A stretch of 44,631 nt of DNA, taken from assembly GCA_020723345.1 (NCBI GenBank), contig DYJA01000038.1:13137-57767 (forward strand), written 5' to 3'. The DNA comes from Candidatus Aquidulcis sp. GTDB lineage: Bacteria > Chloroflexota > Anaerolineae > UBA4142. The position numbers and the translations under genes were made by a program. The notes under the pieces are model-generated. The model was not told the origin of the DNA. It was given only the letters and a program-made list of their open reading frames with translations, and ran no database searches. Shown in pieces: positions 40,892-44,631 of this stretch (its first letter is position 1; every line of letters starts with the position of its first letter).

Positions 40892-42232
40892 ATGGAAAAA
40901 CACACCAACAATGTGCTCGCTCCCATCGATCTGATCGTCCATTCCGCCAATCAAGTCTTGACGCTTGGCGGCGACGCGCCTAAACGCGGCGCAACGCAGG
41001 GCGATCTCGGAATCCTGCGCGATGGCGCGGTCGCGATCCGCGGCGAGCGGATCGTCGCGGTGGGCGATACGCTCGACTTGCTCGCGCTCGCCGACGCGCA
41101 CACGCGCACGCTTGACGCGCGCGGCAAGATCGTCCTGCCCGGTTTTGTCGACGCGCACACCCACGTCGTCTTCGCCGGAGATCGCGCGAATGAATTCGAA
41201 ATGCGGTTGGGTGTTGCCACGCCCTTAAGGACGTGGCAATACCTCGACATTCAAAAAGCGGGCGGTGGGATTATGAGCACCGTCCGCGCGACGCGCGCGG
41301 CAACGCGCGACGATCTCATCGCGCAATCGCGCGCGCGACTGGACGCGATGCTCGCGCACGGCACGACGACCGCCGAAGTGAAGACCGGCTACGGCTTGGA
41401 AACCGCGACCGAACTCAAGATGCTCGGCGCGATTGCCGCGCTCGCCGCCGAGCACGCGATTGATCTCGTCCCGACTTTTCTCGGCGCGCACGTCGTGCCG
41501 GAGGAATTTACGGGGCGGGAGGAAGAGTATGTGGATTTGGTTGTTGATGAGATGTTGCCCATAATTCAAAATTCAAAATTCAGAATTCGGAACCTACGAA
41601 AGGGAATTTTGAATTCCGAATTTGGAATTTTGAATTGTGACGTCTTTTGCGACGACGGCGCGTTTACGCTCGCGCAGACGCGGCGCATTCTGACGCGCGC
41701 GCAAGAACTTGGTTTCGGCTTGCGCGTCCACGCCGACGAGTTTGCAAATCTGGGCGCGGCGGCGCTGGCGGCGGAACTGGGCGCGGCAAGCGCGGATCAC
41801 TTGATGGTGACGCGGCGCGACGAAATGCAAGCGATGGCGCGGGCAAACGTCGCCGCCGTCCTTTTGCCGGGCACGACCTTTGGGTTAGGCAAGACGAATT
41901 TCGCGGACGGGCGCGCGTTCATCGAGGAAAATGTGCCGGTCGCGCTCGGCAGTGACATCAATCCGGGAACGTGTTGGTGCGAAGCGATGTCGTTCGTCAT
42001 CGCGCTCGCGTGTCGTTACGCAAAACTGACGCCCGCGCAAGCCATCGTCGCGGCGACGCTCAACGGGGCGTACTCGCTCGGCATCGCGGAACACGTCGGT
42101 TCGCTCGCGCCGGGAAAAATCGCGGATGTGCTGATCGCGGATGTGCCGGACTATCGGCATCTCGCGTATCGCTTCGGCGCGAATCCGATCGAGACGGTGA
42201 TCAAGCGAGGTCGCGTCATTTCTTTGATTTGA
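40892..42232 (+). CDS. hutI: Imidazolonepropionase with two palindrome-encoded insertions
   Basis: 446 residues (family about 400-420). It hydrolyses imidazolone-5-propionate to N-formimino-L-glutamate in histidine breakdown. Amidohydrolase blocks: VDAHTHVVFAGDRANEFEMRL, AGGGIMSTVRATR, HGTTTAEVKTGYGLE, FLGAHVVPEEF, FCDDGAFTL, VHADEF, DHLMVT, LLPGTTFGLG and GSDINPGTCWCEAMSF. Two regions are abnormally long: VATPLRTWQ after EFEMRLG, and about 25 Asn/Phe/Ile/Arg-rich residues before NCDVFCDDG. Both coincide with palindromic DNA in frame. ATG 40892 has GGAG eight bases upstream; ATG 40871 is less likely. No other hut genes are nearby. Confidence 0.94.
   Translation: MEKHTNNVLAPIDLIVHSANQVLTLGGDAPKRGATQGDLGILRDGAVAIRGERIVAVGDTLDLLALADAHTRTLDARGKIVLPGFVDAHTHVVFAGDRANEFEMRLGVATPLRTWQYLDIQKAGGGIMSTVRATRAATRDDLIAQSRARLDAMLAHGTTTAEVKTGYGLETATELKMLGAIAALAAEHAIDLVPTFLGAHVVPEEFTGREEEYVDLVVDEMLPIIQNSKFRIRNLRKGILNSEFGILNCDVFCDDGAFTLAQTRRILTRAQELGFGLRVHADEFANLGAAALAAELGAASADHLMVTRRDEMQAMARANVAAVLLPGTTFGLGKTNFADGRAFIEENVPVALGSDINPGTCWCEAMSFVIALACRYAKLTPAQAIVAATLNGAYSLGIAEHVGSLAPGKIADVLIADVPDYRHLAYRFGANPIETVIKRGRVISLI
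41214..41239. repeat. 26-bp palindrome in frame inside hutI (first)
   Basis: TTGCCACG-C-CCTTAAGG-A-CGTGGCAA, self-complementary except for one position pair. It encodes the extra residues between EFEMRLG and YLDIQKAGGGI. Confidence 0.85.
41563..41636. repeat. AATTCAAAATTC palindromic element in frame inside hutI (second)
   Basis: AATTCAAAATTC (41563-41574) pairs with GAATTTTGAATT (41625-41636), with further AATTCGG/CCGAATT pairing inside. Its A+T-rich composition contrasts sharply with the gene. It encodes about residues 224-249. Confidence 0.9.
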
Positions 42233-42239
42233 TCGCTGG

Positions 42240-42248
42240 TGGTATAAT
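42240..42248 (+). promoter_or_regulatory. Extended -10 promoter for the Ala/Thr/Gln-rich lipoprotein
   Basis: TGGTATAAT eight bases after the hutI stop, about 160 bases before the start at 42412; no clear -35. Confidence 0.5.
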
Positions 42249-42411
42249 TGCCTCAGCGTCTCGTTCTGAGTGGTCGTAAAGGGGGTGAAGCGGAAAACCG
42301 AATTGCGTATCTGACGAAAAGCAGGTCTGGGTTGAGCAAGGTTCGAGTGATCAGATGTTTGTAAATCTTTGCGCGGCAAGCCGCCTCGGGTTTGCCGTAA
42401 AGGAGACTAGA
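42249..42411 (+). other. Long leader of the lipoprotein gene, function unknown
   Basis: A 160-base untranslated leader. I see small hairpins such as GCGG-AAAA-CCG near 42290 and CGGCAA (42374-42379) pairing with TTGCCG (42392-42397) just before the ribosome site. No riboswitch class could be matched with confidence. Confidence 0.3.
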
Positions 42412-43305
42412 ATGTGCAGACTGATTCTCTTGTTCGCGGCACTGATGCTCGTGGCGTGTTCACCTGTTTCGATTACCATTTCGTTAGGCGCTACACCTAC
42501 TCCTACGTTGACCTCGACGCCGGAGGTCATTCCAACTTGGACTTCTGACGCCACCGCGGAGGCGGAGAGAACCGCGATTGCTCAAACACGGGCAGCGGAA
42601 GCAGCGCAGTCGCGCGCGGTTGCCACGAGCGCGGCGACGGCGCAAGCCAATGCAACTACGCAAGCCCGCGCTGCCGCGACGAACATGACGGCAACCGCGC
42701 AAGCGAAGGCGACTGCCACCGCGCAAGCCAACGCCTCGGCAACCGCGCAAGCAGCCGCGGCGACCAAGACGGCACTCCTCGCGTTTGCGGACGCCTTGAT
42801 TGCAAAGGCAGGCAGACCGGAGCGGGAAAAGGAAGGGGAGATCAGCGAAACCAAATGGTTCTGGGTCAACGGCAATTGGAAGAATTTTGTACTCGACGTC
42901 CAATTGTTCAACCCGGCTGATCCGGCAGTACATCCGTGGGATTATGGCGTCGAGTTTCGGAGACCAAGCAAGGACAAGTACTTGACGCTGCTGCTGCGGT
43001 CGGACAAGACCTGGGTGTTGTTTCATCCGGAAAGGACAACTGCGGATTCCACCATTTTGACCCGCGTGAGCAGCGGGACGGTCGCGCCGATGGATAATTC
43101 GACGACCGGGTCGAATAAAATTCGTCTCGTCGCATACGAAAACGCCGCCTTTCTGTATATCAACGGTGTGTTCGTTTCGACCATGGATCTTTCTGTGAAC
43201 CTATCCGCAGGGGAGTTGTATTTGGTTACTGGGTTTCTCACCGTTGACTATTTTGCCGGGTCGATAGTCCGCTTCAAAGACCTCAGCGTCGCCGGCTTGC
43301 CGTAA
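42412..43305 (+). CDS. Lipoprotein with Ala/Thr/Gln-rich repeats and C-terminal jelly-roll-like domain
   Basis: 297 residues. Lipoprotein signal with lipobox Cys (LLFAALMLVACSP), a Pro/Thr linker, then about 85 residues of low-complexity ATAQAxATxQA repeats, likely a helical stalk. The C-terminal about 150 residues (WFWVNGNWKNFVLDVQLFNPADPAVHPWDYGVEFRR, NKIRLVAYENAAFLYINGVFVSTMDLS) resemble LamG/3-keto-disaccharide-hydrolase-type beta sandwiches that bind ligands at the surface. ATG 42412 has AAGGAG upstream; a longer in-frame start lacks one. The function is unknown; a surface-exposed binding or adhesion role is guesswork. Confidence 0.85.
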   Translation: MCRLILLFAALMLVACSPVSITISLGATPTPTLTSTPEVIPTWTSDATAEAERTAIAQTRAAEAAQSRAVATSAATAQANATTQARAAATNMTATAQAKATATAQANASATAQAAAATKTALLAFADALIAKAGRPEREKEGEISETKWFWVNGNWKNFVLDVQLFNPADPAVHPWDYGVEFRRPSKDKYLTLLLRSDKTWVLFHPERTTADSTILTRVSSGTVAPMDNSTTGSNKIRLVAYENAAFLYINGVFVSTMDLSVNLSAGELYLVTGFLTVDYFAGSIVRFKDLSVAGLP

Positions 43306-43344
43306 AAAATTTCCCGGTGGCATCAAGCCACCGGGAAATTTTGT
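43306..43344. terminator. Bidirectional Rho-independent terminator
   Basis: AATTTCCCGGTGGC (43308-43321) pairs perfectly with GCCACCGGGAAATT (43327-43340), loop of 5, with A on the left and T on the right. It serves the lipoprotein and the converging GAF-ANTAR gene. Confidence 0.88.
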
Positions 43345-43361
43345 TTCTGGTGTGGGCGCGC

Positions 43362-44066
43362 CTAGACTTGCTCCGCTAAAATGATCGCCTCCGCGACCTC
43401 GCGCATCGAGCGGCGCGAGGCGCGCGCTTGATGTTGGATGCGCGCGAACGCGTCCTGCTCGTCGATCTTGTGGCGTTTCATCAGAATCCCTTTCGCGCGC
43501 TCGACGAGTTTACGCGTCTCTAGCGCCTCTTTCAAGCCGCCGATTTCGTCGTACAGCAGCGCTTTTTGCAATTCCCCGGCGGCGATATCGGCGATCAGCG
43601 CGAGCAACTCGATGTCGTCTTCCGAGTACGCGCGGTCTTCGCGCGTTTGCACGTTGATCGCGCCGATGACTTGATCGCGCGCGATCAGCGGCGCGGCGAG
43701 GAGCGACCGAAACGCGGTCTCTTTGGTTTCGGGCAAATACTTGAAACGCGGATCGCGCGATGCGTGGCTGGCGGCAATCGGCTTGCCGATCTTTGCGGCG
43801 TGCCCCGTCAACCCTTCGCCTAATTTCAGGCGCGCGTGTCCAATCGCGTCGGGCGCCAGCCCGGTGGTCGCTTTGAGCACGAGATAATTGTGATCGTCCA
43901 GCAAATAGATCGAACACGAGTCGGCGGAAATCACGCGCGCGGTCTTGCGCGTGATCAACGCGAGGATTTGATCGAGCGAGCCAGCCGCACTGATCGCGCG
44001 AGTGATCTCGCGCAGGGTGCTGAGCTGACCTTGCAGTTTCTTTGCCAGGGAGTCGGTAGATGTCAT
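43362..44066 (-). CDS. GAF-ANTAR RNA-binding antiterminator
   Basis: 234 residues. GAF domain at about 20-170 (EGLTGHAAKIGKPIAASHASRDPRF, SLLAAPLIARDQVIGAINVQTRED) and ANTAR domain at about 180-232 (ALETRKLVERAKGILMKRHKIDEQDAFARIQHQARASRRSMREVAEAIILA). ANTAR proteins bind paired hairpins in nascent RNA and prevent termination, here presumably under control of a ligand bound by GAF. No histidine kinase domain is present. ATG 44066 has no ribosome site, and the promoter -10 ends nine bases before it, so the mRNA is probably leaderless. Targets are unknown. Confidence 0.92.
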   Translation of the reverse strand: MTSTDSLAKKLQGQLSTLREITRAISAAGSLDQILALITRKTARVISADSCSIYLLDDHNYLVLKATTGLAPDAIGHARLKLGEGLTGHAAKIGKPIAASHASRDPRFKYLPETKETAFRSLLAAPLIARDQVIGAINVQTREDRAYSEDDIELLALIADIAAGELQKALLYDEIGGLKEALETRKLVERAKGILMKRHKIDEQDAFARIQHQARASRRSMREVAEAIILAEQV

Positions 44067-44074
44067 AGTTCGAG

Positions 44075-44103
44075 ATTATATGAGAGTGCGGCGGATTTGG
44101 CAA
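44075..44103 (-). promoter_or_regulatory. Promoter giving a leaderless GAF-ANTAR mRNA
   Basis: Minus strand TTGCCA (44103-44098), 17-bp spacer, TATAAT (44080-44075). Expected transcription start is near 44068, two bases from the ATG. Confidence 0.65.
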
Positions 44104-44131
44104 ATGGCGTGTGGTGTTGCCGTGCACGGAT

Positions 44132-44159
44132 TTGTCGTACCGCGAGATTGTGGTATAAT
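44132..44159 (+). promoter_or_regulatory. Promoter for the truncated phosphoesterase gene
   Basis: TTGTCG (44132-44137), 16-bp spacer, TATAAT (44154-44159) with TGG extension. Confidence 0.55.
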
Positions 44160-44187
44160 CTGCGCCGTAGTCATTGGGAGGATCAGA

Positions 44188-44487
44188 ATGCCAAGAAGAA
44201 TCAAACCAAAGGAGACCAAGCGCGATTGGCGCTGGTGGACGAATATCCTGTTGAACAGCGCGGTCGTCTTGAGCATGGTGCTCGGCACAGTTTTTGTGTT
44301 TGCAGGCGTGCCAACGCCAAGCGCGCTGCCCACGCTCGAAGTTCCGACAGCCGCGCCGCCAACTGTCGCGCCGCCAACGCCAGCGCCGTCAGCCACGCCG
44401 ACGCCTAAAGCCAGCGTCGATTATCAATTCGCCGTCGCGGGAGATTCCCGGGACGGCGATGTTATGTGCGGTATTACACGCTCTTGA
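44188..44487 (+). CDS. Membrane-anchored protein, probably a truncated calcineurin-like phosphoesterase
   Basis: 99 residues from ATG 44188 (GGGAGG upstream). One N-terminal TM helix (TNILLNSAVVLSMVLGTVFVFAG), a Pro/Thr/Ala stalk, then VDYQFAVAGDSRDGDV, which looks like the first strand and metal-binding Asp of metallophosphoesterases (FAVxGDSRxGD). The frame then ends within a few codons (MCGITRS), overlapping the end of the converging Hsp20 gene by 14 bases. Thus only anchor, stalk and the first strand remain; the catalytic domain is absent. It is probably a remnant left by a rearrangement at about 44465. Confidence 0.6.
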   Translation: MPRRIKPKETKRDWRWWTNILLNSAVVLSMVLGTVFVFAGVPTPSALPTLEVPTAAPPTVAPPTPAPSATPTPKASVDYQFAVAGDSRDGDVMCGITRS

Positions 44488-44631
44488 CTTTGATGACTTT
44501 GGGTTTGATTTCTTCCGTTTTCGGAATCGTCAGCGTCAGCACGCCGTTCTCGAATTTCGCGTCGGCTTTGTCGGCTTGCACCGGCAACGCGAGTTCAATC
44601 GAGCGCGCGAACGGACCGTAGCGCTGCTCTT
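44474..44631 (-). CDS. Small heat shock protein Hsp20 (5' part outside window)
   Basis: The last about 52 codons of an Hsp20/alpha-crystallin protein. The visible end, RYGPFARSIELALPVQ then ADKADAKFENGVLTLTIPKTEE and KPKVIKVKSV, is the typical final part of the alpha-crystallin domain (FENGVLTLTxPK) with a short C-terminal tail. By family it forms ATP-independent holdase oligomers. The gene runs off the right edge, so its start and promoter cannot be seen. Its stop overlaps the end of the truncated phosphoesterase frame. Confidence 0.92.
   Translation of the reverse strand, partial: EQRYGPFARSIELALPVQADKADAKFENGVLTLTIPKTEEIKPKVIKVKSV

Noticed and set aside
42249-42411. Known riboswitch (ZTP, c-di-GMP, c-di-AMP) in the lipoprotein leader
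   Set aside because: Only isolated short matches (for example CCGCCTCGGG) were found; the full conserved cores are missing, and the downstream gene does not fit.

Overview
The window looks like chromosomal DNA of an anaerobic or facultative Chloroflexota bacterium (Anaerolineae-like). This rests on gene style and content: G+C-rich DNA full of CGCG runs, ATGA-coupled genes with GGAGG ribosome sites, many GAF/HD-GYP/NarL-type signalling proteins, Pro/Thr/Ala-rich lipoproteins, and a bacterial Mvh-Hdr cluster. No rRNA or ribosomal protein gene is present, so the placement is inference. No tRNA, CRISPR array, IS element or phage gene was seen.

Layout. 1-5638 (minus): hdrC-hdrB-hdrA-mvhD-mvhG-mvhA, a group 3c-type [NiFe] hydrogenase joined to a heterodisulfide-reductase-like electron-bifurcating complex. 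hdrA contains an in-frame UGA exactly at a cluster-binding Cys position and is best read as a selenoprotein. 6009-14588 (minus): a TolB-like beta-propeller protein and a signalling block: NarL response regulator, a histidine kinase with an extracytoplasmic heme-c motif, a receiver-CpaE/ParA protein, and a PAS-GAF-GAF-HD-GYP sensor. 14798-17826 (plus): C69/secernin-type hydrolase and an amidase. 17867-21805 (minus): ABC ATPase, an ABC-2 permease fused to a SpoIIM-like domain, and two RNase Z-like metallo-beta-lactamase proteins. 21872-24955 (minus): HD-domain protein, lipoprotein, tyrosine phenol-lyase. 25113-27331 (plus): a GAF histidine kinase and its response regulator. 27394-29091 (minus): a double-FHA/LCAT-like lipase fusion. 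29314-30707 (plus): Pro-rich membrane protein, ECF sigma factor, zinc-finger anti-sigma. 30813-32926 (minus): a Trypco1-type protein and a trypsin-STAND NTPase, a putative biological-conflict module. 33071-36354 (minus): Rrf2 regulator plus a sulfonate/nitrate-type ABC importer. 36492-40779 (minus): tgt, a 59-residue membrane protein coupled to an L-lactate permease, and a PrsW-like protein. 40892-43305 (plus): hutI and a lipoprotein. 43362-44631: GAF-ANTAR regulator, a truncated phosphoesterase remnant, and the 3' end of an Hsp20 gene.

The most unusual general property is a large set of short palindromic or tandem-repeat elements of several sequence families. They occupy most gaps, often supply the stop codon of a gene, and in four places lie in frame inside conserved genes (trypsin-STAND, tgt, and twice in hutI) without breaking them, as Rickettsia palindromic elements do. 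At least one appears to have cut a gene short: the C-terminal part of the STAND protein. The Sec-HdrA, the Trypco1/trypsin-STAND module and these coding-region palindromes are the main points of interest.

All coordinates and motif positions were read by hand. Family assignments are from remembered motifs, not searches.
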